This document shows, piece after piece, positions 8,689-17,546 of a stretch of DNA of 64,000 bases. The notes beneath the pieces were generated by a model. That model worked only from the letters and a program-made list of their open reading frames with translations. It searched no databases and was not told the origin of the DNA. The stretch is from Nocardioides faecalis (GTDB taxonomy: Bacteria; Actinomycetota; Actinomycetes; Propionibacteriales; Nocardioidaceae), in the NCBI RefSeq assembly GCF_018388425.1, contig NZ_CP074406.1, forward strand, positions 3,224,001-3,288,000. Direction: 5' to 3'. Both the position numbers and the translations under genes were made by a program. The number at the start of each line of letters is the position of its first letter. The first letter of the stretch is position 1.

Positions 8689-9381
8689 TCAGCCGAACAG
8701 CAGCGGCAGCACCAGCAGCATGGCCAACCCCCAGCTGACATGGGTGAGCACGGGCGCGAGGATCCCGCCCGAGGCGCGGCGCTGCAGTCCGACCAGGGTG
8801 CCGAGCAGGATCGCCGCGAACGCGAGCATCACGTTGCCGGTGGCGGCGGTGGCGATCACGTAGGCAACCGTGGTCCACAGCACCGGGTGCCGCGGTACGG
8901 CGGCGTAGGCGGCGCCGCGGAAGAAGAGCTCCTCGGCGGCGCCGTTGACGGCGGTGACCACCACGAGCACCGGCAGCGCGCCGCGGTCGGCGAAGTCGGT
9001 GACGGAGCGGACCTGGTCCTCCAGCCACGGGATCTCGCGGACCACCAGGGCACCGAGGACGAACACCCCCGCCAGGCCCAGCCCGATCACCACCGGCGCG
9101 ACGACCGGGCGGACCATCCCCTCCCCGCGCAGCCGCGCGATCCGGCCCAGGTGCAACGGCCCCGAGGCGAACGCCCCGACCGTCCACACCGCGGCCAGCG
9201 CCAAGGTGCCCACGTAGAACCAGTCGCTGCCCGGCTCGATCCGCAGCGAGACGCCCAGCAGCACCGCCCCGAGGAGCACGGTGAGGACCGTGATGACCTG
9301 CCGGCGGCGAAGCACCTCGGGGCTGTCGCGCTGGTCGCGGGGTACGACGTCCCACAGCGAGCGGCGTAGCCAGCGTTGCAC
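8689..9381 (-). CDS. CPBP family intramembrane glutamic endopeptidase
   Basis: A 230-residue membrane protein (about six hydrophobic segments) with the Abi/CPBP motifs: NGAAEELFFRGAAYA (EExxxR) and the C-terminal LTHVSWGLAML with the catalytic His. Members cleave substrates within the membrane, for example prenylated proteins in eukaryotes. GTG 9381 is chosen because GGAGG is 6 nt upstream; a longer reading upstream would be antisense to the HNH gene's leader. Confidence 0.87.
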   Translation of the reverse strand: MQRWLRRSLWDVVPRDQRDSPEVLRRRQVITVLTVLLGAVLLGVSLRIEPGSDWFYVGTLALAAVWTVGAFASGPLHLGRIARLRGEGMVRPVVAPVVIGLGLAGVFVLGALVVREIPWLEDQVRSVTDFADRGALPVLVVVTAVNGAAEELFFRGAAYAAVPRHPVLWTTVAYVIATAATGNVMLAFAAILLGTLVGLQRRASGGILAPVLTHVSWGLAMLLVLPLLFG

Positions 9382-9496
9382 CGCGTCCTCCCGTCGGGGC
9401 CGCGCGCGGGACGGGTGCGACGGCCTGTTGTCGAAACTACCCAGCGGGCGGTTCGCGGGCGGCTCGAAGGGCCCGGGTTCTGTCGGGGGTCCCGGG

Positions 9497-9502
9497 AAGA
9501 AT
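9497..9502 (+). promoter_or_regulatory. Leaderless -10 hexamer AAGAAT
   Basis: AAGAAT ends 6 nt before ATG 9509. No Shine-Dalgarno sequence is present. Confidence 0.4.
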
Positions 9503-9508
9503 CTGGTC

Positions 9509-10831
9509 ATGGACCTCAGGACGGCCACCGCGGTGGCGGCGCAGCACGATGACCGGACGGTCGCCGCGCTGCTCGACGCCGTGGCCGACGAGACCCGGCT
9601 CCGCCAGGCTTCCCAGGTCCGGGAGTGGACCGCGATCGTGGCGTGGGCGGACCAGAACGTCGTGGATGCACCCGAGCACGCCGCCACCGTCCGTGACTCC
9701 TTCGTCGACACCGGGGTGCCCATCGCAGGAGCGGGTGCTCCGCTGGTGTCGGAGTTCAACCTGATGGAGCTCATCGCGGTGCTGGGCCGCTCCCCCGACG
9801 GCGGGCGGATCTATGTGGGTCGGATCGTCGAGTGCGCGTGGCGGCTGCCGTTGCTCTATGCGCAGGTGATGGCGGGCCGCGTGGCGACGTGGCGTGCCGA
9901 GCGGGTCGCGGAGCTGACCCACGGACTGAACGCCGATGCTGCGGCGTTCGTGGACCGCCAGGTCGCCTCCCGGGCCGGCCGCGTCGGCTGGGCCGAGCTC
10001 GAGCGGATCGTCGCCACCGCGATCCTGCGCCACGACCCCGAAGCCGCCGAGGCCCGTCGCAAGGAAGCCGCCGACCACCGGCACTTCGACGTCGGTGAGG
10101 CGAACGACAACGGGCTCGCGGTCATCGGCGGTCTCCTCGACGCCGCCGATGCCGCCGACCTCGACGACGCCGTCGGCCGGCGGGCCAGCCTGCTGGGGCG
10201 TCTCGGCTCCGAGGACTCCCTCGACGTGCGGCGTGCCGTCGCAGTCGGTGAGCTCGCGCGCAACGACCTCGAGCTCGACCTGCTCACCACCGACGTCGAG
10301 ACCGGCGAGGTCACCGTCCGTTCCGCCGGCCGCAAGGCCGAGATCGCGGTGCACATCACCGACACGATGCTGGGCGAAACGAACCCCGTGGGCCGCTGGC
10401 ACGACAGCCGCCGGCCGGTGCTCAAGGACCAGATCCGCGAGTGGCTGCGCACCGCCACCTCGATCACCGTGCAACCGGTGATCGACCTCGCTGGCTGCGA
10501 CCCGGTCGACCGGTACGAGATCCCCACCAGGCATCGCAAGCAGGTCGAGCTGCGCGACACCACCTGCCGGTTCCCCGGCTGCACCACCCGCGCCGAACGC
10601 TGCGACCTCGACCACCGCATCCCCCATTCCGAGGGCGGCCCGACCTGCCCCTGCAACGAGTTCCCGTGCTGCAGGCGACATCACCGCGCCAAGACCCACT
10701 CCGACTGGACCTACACCGTCCTCGAACCCGGGAACCTGCTTTGGCGCAGTCCCCACGGGCGCCTCTTCCACGTCGGACCGTCCGGCACGCGGGCACTCGA
10801 CCTACCGCGGCGGCGAGACCCCGGCGGCTGA
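9509..10831 (+). CDS. DUF222 / HNH endonuclease domain protein
   Basis: A 440-residue protein of the large actinobacterial family that couples an N-terminal DUF222 region with a C-terminal HNH nuclease domain. The nuclease core (about 335-400) includes RDTTCRFPGCTTRAERCDLD HRIPHSEGG and CCRRHHRAKTHSDWTY, with Cys pairs for a structural zinc and the HNH His residues (the first quotation is continuous in the protein). Copies are often multiple per genome and can move; no flanking repeats were seen here. The biological substrate is unknown. Confidence 0.9.
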   Translation: MDLRTATAVAAQHDDRTVAALLDAVADETRLRQASQVREWTAIVAWADQNVVDAPEHAATVRDSFVDTGVPIAGAGAPLVSEFNLMELIAVLGRSPDGGRIYVGRIVECAWRLPLLYAQVMAGRVATWRAERVAELTHGLNADAAAFVDRQVASRAGRVGWAELERIVATAILRHDPEAAEARRKEAADHRHFDVGEANDNGLAVIGGLLDAADAADLDDAVGRRASLLGRLGSEDSLDVRRAVAVGELARNDLELDLLTTDVETGEVTVRSAGRKAEIAVHITDTMLGETNPVGRWHDSRRPVLKDQIREWLRTATSITVQPVIDLAGCDPVDRYEIPTRHRKQVELRDTTCRFPGCTTRAERCDLDHRIPHSEGGPTCPCNEFPCCRRHHRAKTHSDWTYTVLEPGNLLWRSPHGRLFHVGPSGTRALDLPRRRDPGG

Positions 10832-10859
10832 GGGCCACCGCCCACTGCTCATCGCCCCG

Positions 10860-11051
10860 GTGTACGTGGTCGCCCTCACCGTCACCGGCAACCTCGACAA
10901 CCTGCCCTCAGCACTGGCCGCCGTCGGCACCGTGCTGCTCGCGGCGTGGCTGATCCTCGGCCCCTGGATCTTCCGCCGTCGGGTTGCGCGGGCTCACGGC
11001 GGGCGGCACCGCAGCGAGGTGCTGCCCTGGAACCGCGCGCACCGAGGCTGA
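10860..11051 (+). CDS. Possible small membrane protein
   Basis: A 63-residue reading with one strong hydrophobic segment (about 14-37, SALAAVGTVLLAAWLILGPW) followed by a basic tail. The GTG start has no clear ribosome binding site, so the gene is doubtful; GTG 10866 is an alternative. It lies between the HNH gene and the K+ channel on the same strand. It could instead be a decayed fragment. Confidence 0.35.
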   Translation: MYVVALTVTGNLDNLPSALAAVGTVLLAAWLILGPWIFRRRVARAHGGRHRSEVLPWNRAHRG

Positions 11052-11125
11052 TGACCGGAGCAACACCGGCGCATGGGACCGGTGGGTTGTCGCGCGACTG
11101 ACCTCTTGCACCCCCTCGCGCGTGT

Positions 11126-11131
11126 CAGACT
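11126..11131 (+). promoter_or_regulatory. Leaderless -10 hexamer CAGACT
   Basis: CAGACT ends 6 nt before GTG 11138; no ribosome binding site is visible. Confidence 0.4.
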
Positions 11132-11137
11132 GCGCCC

Positions 11138-11911
11138 GTGTCGCTCTTCCGACCCCGGGTCGCCGCGTTGCCGGCGCCGCGGCGGCGCAGGATCGACGTC
11201 GAGCAGTGGGAGCGCCGGTCAGAGGTACCGCTGATCCTGCTTGCGCTCGCGTTCCTTGTCGCCTACGCCTGGCCGGTGCTCGACCCACGGATCGATGCTG
11301 ACCTGCGCCTCTTCCTGACGTGGGTCTCGTGGGCGGTCTGGGTAGCGTTCGCCGCCGACCTGCTGATCAGGCTCGTGCTCGCGCAGGACCGGCGCCGCTA
11401 CGCGCTCAGCCATTGGTACGACGTCGCTCTGGTCGCGCTGCCGTTGCTTCGCCCGCTGCGCCTGCTGAGGCTGCTGGCCCTGGTCCGCATCCTCGACCGC
11501 TCAGCCTCGTCCAACCTCGCCGGCCGGGTGCTCGTCTACGTCTCGGGAGCGACGAGTCTTGCCGTGCTGCTCGGGTCCCTGGCGGTGCTCGACGCCGAGC
11601 GAGACGCCGACGGCGCGAACCTGACCACGTTCGGGGACGCGATCTGGTGGGCGTGCGCGACGGTCACCACCGTGGGATACGGCGACCGCTTCCCGGTGAC
11701 GCTGGAGGGAAGGCTGGTCGCGGGGGTGCTGATGGTGGTGGGCATCGGGCTCGTGGGCACGGTGACCGCCACCGTGGCGACGTGGATCCTCGGGCGCGTT
11801 GCAGAAGAACAGGCAGCCCACCGGAAGGCCAGCGACGAGACCGACACCGCCTCGGTGTCAGCGCCTCCCTCGTCGGGGACACCGACCGAGACTGACGAGC
11901 TCCCCGGGTAG
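11138..11911 (+). CDS. Voltage-gated-type potassium channel
   Basis: A 257-residue, six-segment K+ channel. The selectivity filter TVGYGD is at residues 178-183, between the pore helix and S6. An arginine-rich S4-like segment (LRPLRLLRLLALVRIL, 104-119) suggests voltage sensing. The C-terminus is short and Thr/Ser-rich, without an RCK domain. Its last four codons and stop overlap the 3' end of the tRNA gene on the other strand, an unusually tight packing. Confidence 0.9.
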   Translation: MSLFRPRVAALPAPRRRRIDVEQWERRSEVPLILLALAFLVAYAWPVLDPRIDADLRLFLTWVSWAVWVAFAADLLIRLVLAQDRRRYALSHWYDVALVALPLLRPLRLLRLLALVRILDRSASSNLAGRVLVYVSGATSLAVLLGSLAVLDAERDADGANLTTFGDAIWWACATVTTVGYGDRFPVTLEGRLVAGVLMVVGIGLVGTVTATVATWILGRVAEEQAAHRKASDETDTASVSAPPSSGTPTETDELPG

Positions 11912-11978
11912 GAGTCGAACCTACGTCGCTTGTCCTGATTCAAAGTCAGGCGGGCCCTGCCGGCAGACCAACCGGGGA
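11900..11978 (-). tRNA. tRNA-Gln (TTG), atypical D-arm
   Basis: The minus strand folds as a 7-bp acceptor stem (TCCCCGG with CCGGGGA, discriminator G), a 5-bp anticodon stem (CCTGA/TCAGG) with loop CTTTGAA, giving anticodon TTG, and a T-arm GTAGG-TTCGACT-CCTAC. No CCA is encoded. The D-arm is odd: GGTC and GGCC enclose TGCCGGCAG, which lacks the usual A14 and can itself pair. A 9-nt variable loop and total length of 79 nt are also unusual for Gln. The isotype rests on the anticodon only. Confidence 0.72.
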
Positions 11979-12025
11979 TCGGTGCCCAAAGCCTAGAGCC
12001 CGGCGGCACCGCTGGAGCAAATGGC

Positions 12026-13174
12026 TCAGCGCAGCAGGTCGCGCCCGATGACCATCCGCTGGATCTGGTTGGTGCCCTCGAAGATCTGGGTGACCTTGGC
12101 GTCGCGCATCATCCGCTCCACCGGGTACTCGCGGGTGTAGCCGTTGCCGCCGAGCACCTGCACGGCGTCCGTGGTCACCCGCATCGCGGCGTCGGTGGCG
12201 GTGAGCTTGGCGATGGAGGCCTGGCGGGAGAAGGGCCGCCCGGCGTCCTTGAGCCGCGCCGCGTGCAGGTACGACGCACGGGCCCGCTCCACCTCCGCAG
12301 CCATGTCGGCGAGCAGGAACTGCAGGCCCTGGAACTCCCCGATCGGCTTGCCGAACTGCTGGCGCTCCTTGGCGTACTCCACGGCGTAGGCCAGCGCGCC
12401 GTGCGCGATGCCGGTGGCGACGGCAGCGATGCCGAGGCGGCCGGCGTCGAGGGCGGACAGCGCGACCTTCATGCCGGCGCCCTCCTCCCCGATCAGGTTC
12501 GCGGCGGGCACCCGGGCGTCGTCGAAGATCACCTGGGTGGTGACGTCGCAGTGCAGGCCCATCTTCTTCTCCGGCGCACCGAAGCTCATGCCTGCGGTGT
12601 CGGCCGGGACGACGAACGCGGACAGGCCGCGCTTGGGGTCCTCGGCGGTGCGCGCGAAGAGGATGTAGTAGTCGGCGCAGGAACCGTTGGAGATCCACTG
12701 CTTCACGCCCTTGAGGACGTAGTCGTCGCCGTCGCGGCGGGCGGCGGTGCGGATGCCGCTGACGTCGGAGCCGGCCTGCGGCTCGGACAACGCGTAGGCA
12801 CCCAGCCAGTCACCCGACAGCATCCGCGGCAGCCAGGCCCCACGCACCTCCTGCGAGGCGTTGGCGGCCACGACGGTGGCGGTCAGCGCGTGCACGCTGG
12901 TGCCGACCCCGACGCTCGGCCAGGCGGTGGCGATCTCCTCGACCACCTGCAGGTACACCTCGTAGGGCTGCCCGCCCCCGCCGTGCTCCTCGTCGAACGG
13001 CAGGCTCAGCAGCCCCGCGCGCCCCAGCAGCCGGTAGGCCGCCGCGGGGAACTCGGCCCGCTCCTCGGCCTCGGCCACCTGCGGCGCCAGCTCCTTGGTC
13101 GCGATCTCACGGGCCAGAGCCAGCAGCTCCGTGGCCTCCTCGCTGGGCAGCAGACGGTCGACGGTGGTTCCCAT
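12026..13174 (-). CDS. Acyl-CoA dehydrogenase
   Basis: FAD enzyme introducing an alpha,beta double bond into acyl-CoA. The 382 residues show signature [22 protein letters not shown], and the C-terminal catalytic-Glu region [19 protein letters not shown]. Short- to medium-chain substrates are likely by overall pattern. ATG 13174 is preceded by AAGGTAGG. It lies downstream of nothing obvious in fatty acid metabolism. The downstream gap to the tRNA is 47 bp. Confidence 0.93.
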   Translation of the reverse strand: MGTTVDRLLPSEEATELLALAREIATKELAPQVAEAEERAEFPAAAYRLLGRAGLLSLPFDEEHGGGGQPYEVYLQVVEEIATAWPSVGVGTSVHALTATVVAANASQEVRGAWLPRMLSGDWLGAYALSEPQAGSDVSGIRTAARRDGDDYVLKGVKQWISNGSCADYYILFARTAEDPKRGLSAFVVPADTAGMSFGAPEKKMGLHCDVTTQVIFDDARVPAANLIGEEGAGMKVALSALDAGRLGIAAVATGIAHGALAYAVEYAKERQQFGKPIGEFQGLQFLLADMAAEVERARASYLHAARLKDAGRPFSRQASIAKLTATDAAMRVTTDAVQVLGGNGYTREYPVERMMRDAKVTQIFEGTNQIQRMVIGRDLLR

Positions 13175-13233
13175 GGCGCCTACCTTCGCACGGTGCTCTC
13201 CGCACCCCGCCGGGGGCCGAGGGCCGGCCGGTG

Positions 13234-14925
13234 TCACTCGCCCGGCTCGGTCGTCCGTCCGCTCGGGGTGGCACTCGGGGTGCCGGAGTCCTCGGCGGCC
13301 GGGGTGCCGGCTCCCTGCTCGCCGGGCTCACCGGTCTCGTCCCCGGGCTCGTCGCCGGGCTCGTCCCCGGGCACGGTGTAGTCGAGCGGCACCCAGTCGG
13401 CGACGTCGTACCGGCCGTTGGTCTCCAAGGTGACCTCCTGGATCCCCACAGGCCGGCCGTCGCGGTAGGTGAGCAGCGCGAGCCCGGCCGCGCGGCGCAG
13501 CTTGGAGCCGATCGCGATGGCGTACGCCGCCCCTCCCGTCGTGCCGACGGTGTAGCGGTAGCCGACGTCGCCGTTCTCCCCCACCACCGCCGTCGGTCCG
13601 CTGGAGACGTGCACGTGCCCGCCGAGGACCAGGTCGACGCAGCCGGCGGCCAGCGCGCCGTCGCCGAGGTTGGCGTCGTGCAGGAGCAGGGTGGAGATCC
13701 GCTCGCCCTCGTCGTTGGCGGCGCACACCGCTTCGGTCACCCGGTCGGCGACCTCGACGAAGCTCAGGCCGGTCTCGTCGCGCCAGTTGCCCAGGCCGCT
13801 CGAGCGCGGGTCGTCGATGCCGAGCAGCCGGGCGCCGCCGGGCCCGTCGACGACGTCCTCGTCGAAGTAGGTCCAGCCCAGGTCGGACATGTGCTTGCGG
13901 ACGAACGTGCCGTTGTCGTGGTTGCCGGCGACCGCCCAGCGGTCGAGGTCGGCGAAGGCCGCGGAGACCGAGTCCAGGGAGAACGCCTCCCACCGCTCAC
14001 CGGTGGAGGTGTCGTCGCCGGCGTCGAAGACCGCGGTCGCTCCGCCGGCGTCGGCGATGGCGCGGGCGACCTTGTCCATGCCGACGTTGTCGTGCCGGTC
14101 GGAGATCAGCAGGACGACCGTCTCGTCGGCCTTCGGCTGGCGCAGGTCGAGGAAGGCGGCGTCCTCGGCGGCCTCGTTGTAGAAGGCCTTGCTCTTGTCG
14201 TAGGTGCTGACCGCGCTCTCGATGAGGCGGCGGGTCTGCTCGGTGGTTGCGTCGCCGGTGACCTGCACCTCGCGCACCTCCTCCGGCAGCGGTACGGCGT
14301 CCCCGACGAACTCCGACAGGGTGAGCCACCGCTGCTCCGTGGGCTCGGCGCGGCCCAGCCGGGTGGGCACCACCACCGCGGCGGCCACGACCACCACCAG
14401 CGTCACACCGGCCGCGCCGCGCCGGCTGCGCAGGCCTGCGAGCAGCTCGCGGCGCCGGGCGGGCCCGAGCGCCAGCCACGCCAGCAGCGGCACGGCCCCG
14501 ATGCCGGCGCCCTGCACCGCGGCGGACACCGCCATCGACCGCACGGCGCGCTCCACCACGGCGACCTGGCCGTCAGGGTGGGAGGCGATGGCGGCGTAGC
14601 GCTGGGTCAGCTCCTCCACCGAGGCGGTGTCGGACTTGCCCAGGTCCACGGTGACCCCGAGCCGCGAGCCGGAGTCGGTCCGCACGTCGGGCAGCACCGG
14701 TCCGGTGTGCAGGACCAGGTCCCCGGAGAAGTCCGGGGAGATCACCGCGTCGTGGCTGGCCAGGTCGATCGAGCGCTCGCTGGCGACGAAGATCGCGAGC
14801 CCGGCTGCCGTCGAGCAGACCAGCCACACGAGCACGCCGACCAGGACGCGCAGCACCAGCGCGCGCCGGCCCGGGACCGGGTGCGCTCGCTCCTGCTCCG
14901 CCTGTTCCGCCTTCTCGGCCGGCAC
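13234..14925 (-). CDS. Membrane-anchored metallophosphoesterase
   Basis: A 563-residue protein with an N-terminal membrane segment (about 22-48), a second near 130-155 and a third near 172-190, then a calcineurin-like phosphoesterase domain. Metal-site motifs are [23 protein letters not shown] and GGHVHVS. The C-terminus is a Pro/Glu/Gly-rich tail from about 505. The domain probably faces outward. The GTG start has no Shine-Dalgarno sequence, and the rlmB stop codon lies 15 nt upstream in the same frame, so translation is probably coupled to rlmB. Confidence 0.85.
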   Translation of the reverse strand: MPAEKAEQAEQERAHPVPGRRALVLRVLVGVLVWLVCSTAAGLAIFVASERSIDLASHDAVISPDFSGDLVLHTGPVLPDVRTDSGSRLGVTVDLGKSDTASVEELTQRYAAIASHPDGQVAVVERAVRSMAVSAAVQGAGIGAVPLLAWLALGPARRRELLAGLRSRRGAAGVTLVVVVAAAVVVPTRLGRAEPTEQRWLTLSEFVGDAVPLPEEVREVQVTGDATTEQTRRLIESAVSTYDKSKAFYNEAAEDAAFLDLRQPKADETVVLLISDRHDNVGMDKVARAIADAGGATAVFDAGDDTSTGERWEAFSLDSVSAAFADLDRWAVAGNHDNGTFVRKHMSDLGWTYFDEDVVDGPGGARLLGIDDPRSSGLGNWRDETGLSFVEVADRVTEAVCAANDEGERISTLLLHDANLGDGALAAGCVDLVLGGHVHVSSGPTAVVGENGDVGYRYTVGTTGGAAYAIAIGSKLRRAAGLALLTYRDGRPVGIQEVTLETNGRYDVADWVPLDYTVPGDEPGDEPGDETGEPGEQGAGTPAAEDSGTPSATPSGRTTEPGE

Positions 14926-14940
14926 GGGATCGATAGCGGC

Positions 14941-15903
14941 CTAGGCGCGCTCGCGGGCGTCCGCGACGGCGTACAGGGCGACGGAGGCGGCGACACCGGC
15001 GTTGAGCGACTCCAGCACGCCGGCCATCGGGATGGACAGCAGCCGGTCACAGTTCTCCGCCACCAGCCGGGACAGCCCGTCGCCCTCGGAGCCGACGACG
15101 AGCACCAGCGGTCCGGTGACCAGGTCGGTGTCGGCGACGAGCTCGGGCAGGGTCAGGTCGCCGTCGGCGGCCAGGCCCAGCACGAAGCAGCCGGCGTCCT
15201 GGTAGGCCTTGATCTGGCGGGTCAGGTTGACCGTCTGCGCGACAGGGCAGCGGGCGGCGGCACCGGCGGAGGTCTTCCACGCGGCGGCGGTCATCGAGGC
15301 GGCACGCCGCTCCGGGATGACCACGCCGTGCGCGCCGAACCCGGCGGCGCTGCGCACGATCGCGCCCAGGTTGCGCGGGTCGGTGATCGAGTCGAGGAGC
15401 ACCACCAGCGGCGCCTCGCCGATCTCGTCGGCGGCGGCCAGCAGGTCGTCCGGGTGCGCGTACTCGTAGGGAGGGATCCGCGCCGCGAGGCCCTGGTGCA
15501 CGGCGCCGTCGGTGAGCCGGTCCAGCTCGGTGCGGCTGACCTCGAGCAGGCCGACTCCGTTCTCGGCGGCGATGCGGAAGATCTCGCGGAGCCGGTTGTC
15601 GCGCTCGGCGCCCTCGGCGACGTACACCGAGGTCACCGGCACCCGCTCGCGCAGCGCCTCCAGCACCGGGTTGCGCCCGGCGATCCACTCCGCGTCACCG
15701 GTACGACGCTTCGGCCCGCCCCGCTTGGCGGCGGCGCGCTTCTTGGCCTCGACCGACTTGTGCGCCTTGTGGTACGGACGCTCCACCGCCTTCGGGGTGG
15801 GGCCCTTGCCCTCGAGGCCGCGGCGGACGCGGCCGCCGGAGCCGACGCTCGGCTTCTTGCTCGTCTTGCGGATCGCGCCCTTGCGCGAGGAGTTTCCAGC
15901 CAT
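14941..15903 (-). CDS. rlmB: 23S rRNA (guanosine-2'-O-)-methyltransferase RlmB
   Basis: SPOUT-family enzyme that methylates the 23S rRNA P-loop (G2251 in E. coli). The 320 residues include a basic actinobacterial N-terminal extension (about 1-75), a substrate-binding domain starting [15 protein letters not shown], and the knotted domain with [32 protein letters not shown] and [20 protein letters not shown]. It starts 2 nt after the cysS stop, a conserved pair in actinobacteria. Confidence 0.95.
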   Translation of the reverse strand: MAGNSSRKGAIRKTSKKPSVGSGGRVRRGLEGKGPTPKAVERPYHKAHKSVEAKKRAAAKRGGPKRRTGDAEWIAGRNPVLEALRERVPVTSVYVAEGAERDNRLREIFRIAAENGVGLLEVSRTELDRLTDGAVHQGLAARIPPYEYAHPDDLLAAADEIGEAPLVVLLDSITDPRNLGAIVRSAAGFGAHGVVIPERRAASMTAAAWKTSAGAAARCPVAQTVNLTRQIKAYQDAGCFVLGLAADGDLTLPELVADTDLVTGPLVLVVGSEGDGLSRLVAENCDRLLSIPMAGVLESLNAGVAASVALYAVADARERA

Positions 15904-15905
15904 GT

Positions 15906-17303
15906 TCAGCTCACCGTCCAGCTCGGTCCATCAGGGGTGTCGGTGACCTCGATGCCGGCCGACTTGATGCGGTCGCGGATCGCGTCCGCGCGTGCCCAGT
16001 CCTTCTCCGCGCGGGCCTGCGCGCGCTCCTCCAGGAGCCCGGCGACCAGCGCGTCCACGGCTGCGGTCAGCCGCTCGGCGTCGTCGCCGCCGCGGCTGCC
16101 CCAGGCCGGGTCGTGGGGGTGCACGCCCAGCACGTCGAGCATCGCGGCGACCGCGGCGGCGGCGCCGGTGGCGTCCTCGCCGGCGGCCAGCTGCCGGTTG
16201 CCCTCGCGCACGGTCTCGTGCAGCACCGCGACCGCGGCCGGGGTGCCCAGGTCGTCGTCCATCGCCGCGGCGAACGCGGCGGGGACCTCACCGGCGGCAG
16301 CCGGGTCGGCGCCGACCCGCTCCAGGAACGACTCGATGCGGCGGTAGCCGACCGCGGCCTCGTCGAGGGCCTCGAACGAGAACTCCACGTGGGAGCGGTA
16401 GTGCGCGGCCACGATGTAGTAGCGCAGCTCGACGCCGCGGTAGCTCTTGAGGATCTCGGGGATGCTGAGCGTGTTGCCCAGCGACTTGCTCATCTTCTCG
16501 CCCGCGGTGGTGATCCAGGCGTTGTGCATCCAGTACGACGCGAAGCCGCCGCCGGCCGCCCGCGACTGCGCCTGCTCGTTCTCGTGGTGCGGGAAGCGCA
16601 GGTCGACGCCGCCGCCGTGGATGTCGAAGGACTCCCCGAGGTACTTGCCGGCCATCGCCGAGCACTCGATGTGCCAGCCCGGCCGGCCCGGGCCCCACGG
16701 GCTGGGCCACGACGCGGTGGCGGGCTCGGAGTCCTTGCGGCCCTTCCACAGCGCGAAGTCGCGCGGGTCCCGCTTGCCGCGCGGGTCGGCGTCGGCGGCG
16801 GGCTCCATGTCGTCGACGCCCTGCTTCGTGAGCTCGCCGTAGGAGGGCCAGGAGCGGACGTCGAAGTAGACGTCGCCGGAGCCGTCCTCGGCGGCGTACG
16901 CGTGGCCGCGCTCGATGAGCCGCTCGATCAGCACGATCATCTCCGGGATGTGCCCGGTGGCGGCCGGCTCGTACGTCGGCGGCGCCACGTTGAGCGCGGC
17001 GTACGCCTTGTCGAGCTCGAGCTTCATCGCGTAGGCGAGGTTGTACCAAGGTCGGCCCTGCTCGGCCGACTTCGTCAGGATCTTGTCGTCGATGTCGGTG
17101 ACGTTGCGGATGAACGTGACCTCGAAGCCGCGGTGGCGCAGCCAGCGCTGCAGCACGTCGAAGTTCACCCCCGAGCGCACGTGGCCCACGTGCGGCTCGC
17201 TCTGCACGGTCAGGCCACACACGTACAGCCCGACCTTGCCCTCCTGGAGGGGCACGAAGTCACGGACCTCGCGGGTCGCGGTGTCGTAGAGCCGGATCGT
17301 CAC
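15906..17303 (-). CDS. cysS: Cysteinyl-tRNA synthetase
   Basis: Charges tRNA-Cys. The 465 residues show [19 protein letters not shown] (zinc Cys and the HIGH-like motif), [13 protein letters not shown], the zinc His region [11 protein letters not shown], and [13 protein letters not shown] 17303 is chosen since [13 protein letters not shown] matches family N-termini; the Shine-Dalgarno sequence is weak. MshC-like ligases resemble CysS, but the full C-terminal DALR region and linkage to rlmB favour CysS. Confidence 0.95.
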   Translation of the reverse strand: MTIRLYDTATREVRDFVPLQEGKVGLYVCGLTVQSEPHVGHVRSGVNFDVLQRWLRHRGFEVTFIRNVTDIDDKILTKSAEQGRPWYNLAYAMKLELDKAYAALNVAPPTYEPAATGHIPEMIVLIERLIERGHAYAAEDGSGDVYFDVRSWPSYGELTKQGVDDMEPAADADPRGKRDPRDFALWKGRKDSEPATASWPSPWGPGRPGWHIECSAMAGKYLGESFDIHGGGVDLRFPHHENEQAQSRAAGGGFASYWMHNAWITTAGEKMSKSLGNTLSIPEILKSYRGVELRYYIVAAHYRSHVEFSFEALDEAAVGYRRIESFLERVGADPAAAGEVPAAFAAAMDDDLGTPAAVAVLHETVREGNRQLAAGEDATGAAAAVAAMLDVLGVHPHDPAWGSRGGDDAERLTAAVDALVAGLLEERAQARAEKDWARADAIRDRIKSAGIEVTDTPDGPSWTVS

Positions 17304-17352
17304 GGGGGCCAGTCTAGGGATCCGCGCACCTCCGCCACACATCGTCGTACGG

Positions 17353-17393
17353 CGGGGGTGGTGGGGTGGGGGTGGGCTGGGTGGGGACTCGGG
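17353..17393 (+). other. G-rich tract with G-quadruplex potential
   Basis: Seven runs of three or more G lie within 41 bp on the plus strand, upstream of cysS and just left of the palindrome. The run spacing of 1-3 nt meets the usual G4 pattern. Function is unknown. Confidence 0.5.
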
Positions 17394-17395
17394 TT

Positions 17396-17489
17396 CTTGT
17401 AACTACGAGTTATGGCCTCTACCCGGGCGTTGTGGCTACTGCCCGGGTGGTCTACCACCCTGGTAGTGGCCATAACTCGTAGTTACAAG
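17396..17489. repeat. 94-bp nested palindrome with 22-bp perfect arms
   Basis: Outer arms 17396-17417 and 17468-17489 are perfect reverse complements. Each arm contains its own small dyad, AACT-ACG-AGTT. The 50-nt middle holds two more hairpins: ACCCGGGC/GCCCGGGT (17421-17428, 17441-17448) and CTACCA-CCC-TGGTAG (17452-17466). It lies between the divergent cysS and C39-peptidase genes, so it is not a 3' terminator of either. It could be a cruciform-forming site, an operator, or a mobile-element relic. Confidence 0.9.
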
Positions 17490-17509
17490 CAGCCCACCCG
17501 CCGCCGACC

Positions 17510-17536
17510 TGTGACAGCTGTGACGCATGTGACGTA
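17510..17536 (+). promoter_or_regulatory. Triple TGTGAC direct repeat
   Basis: TGTGACAGC, TGTGACGCA and TGTGACGTA follow one another as 9-nt units just upstream of and partly into the -10 region of the C39-peptidase gene. Such phased direct repeats suggest a regulator-binding site; the protein is unknown. Confidence 0.45.
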
Positions 17537-17540
17537 ACGT
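17535..17540 (+). promoter_or_regulatory. Leaderless -10 hexamer TAACGT
   Basis: TAACGT ends 6 nt before GTG 17547, with no ribosome binding site. Confidence 0.5.
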
Positions 17541-17546
17541 GCTGCG

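Noticed and set aside
9281-9508. Longer N-terminus for the HNH protein
   Set aside because: The upstream stretch is antisense to the CPBP protease gene and its leader, and the -10 hexamer supports ATG 9509.
10860-11051. Small membrane protein as a confident gene
   Set aside because: No ribosome binding site and the frame is open into the HNH gene; kept only as low confidence.
13231-16347. 1038-residue open reading antisense to the phosphoesterase and rlmB
   Set aside because: It is a mirror of GC-rich coding strands, with no recognisable domain; rlmB and the phosphoesterase have clear motifs.
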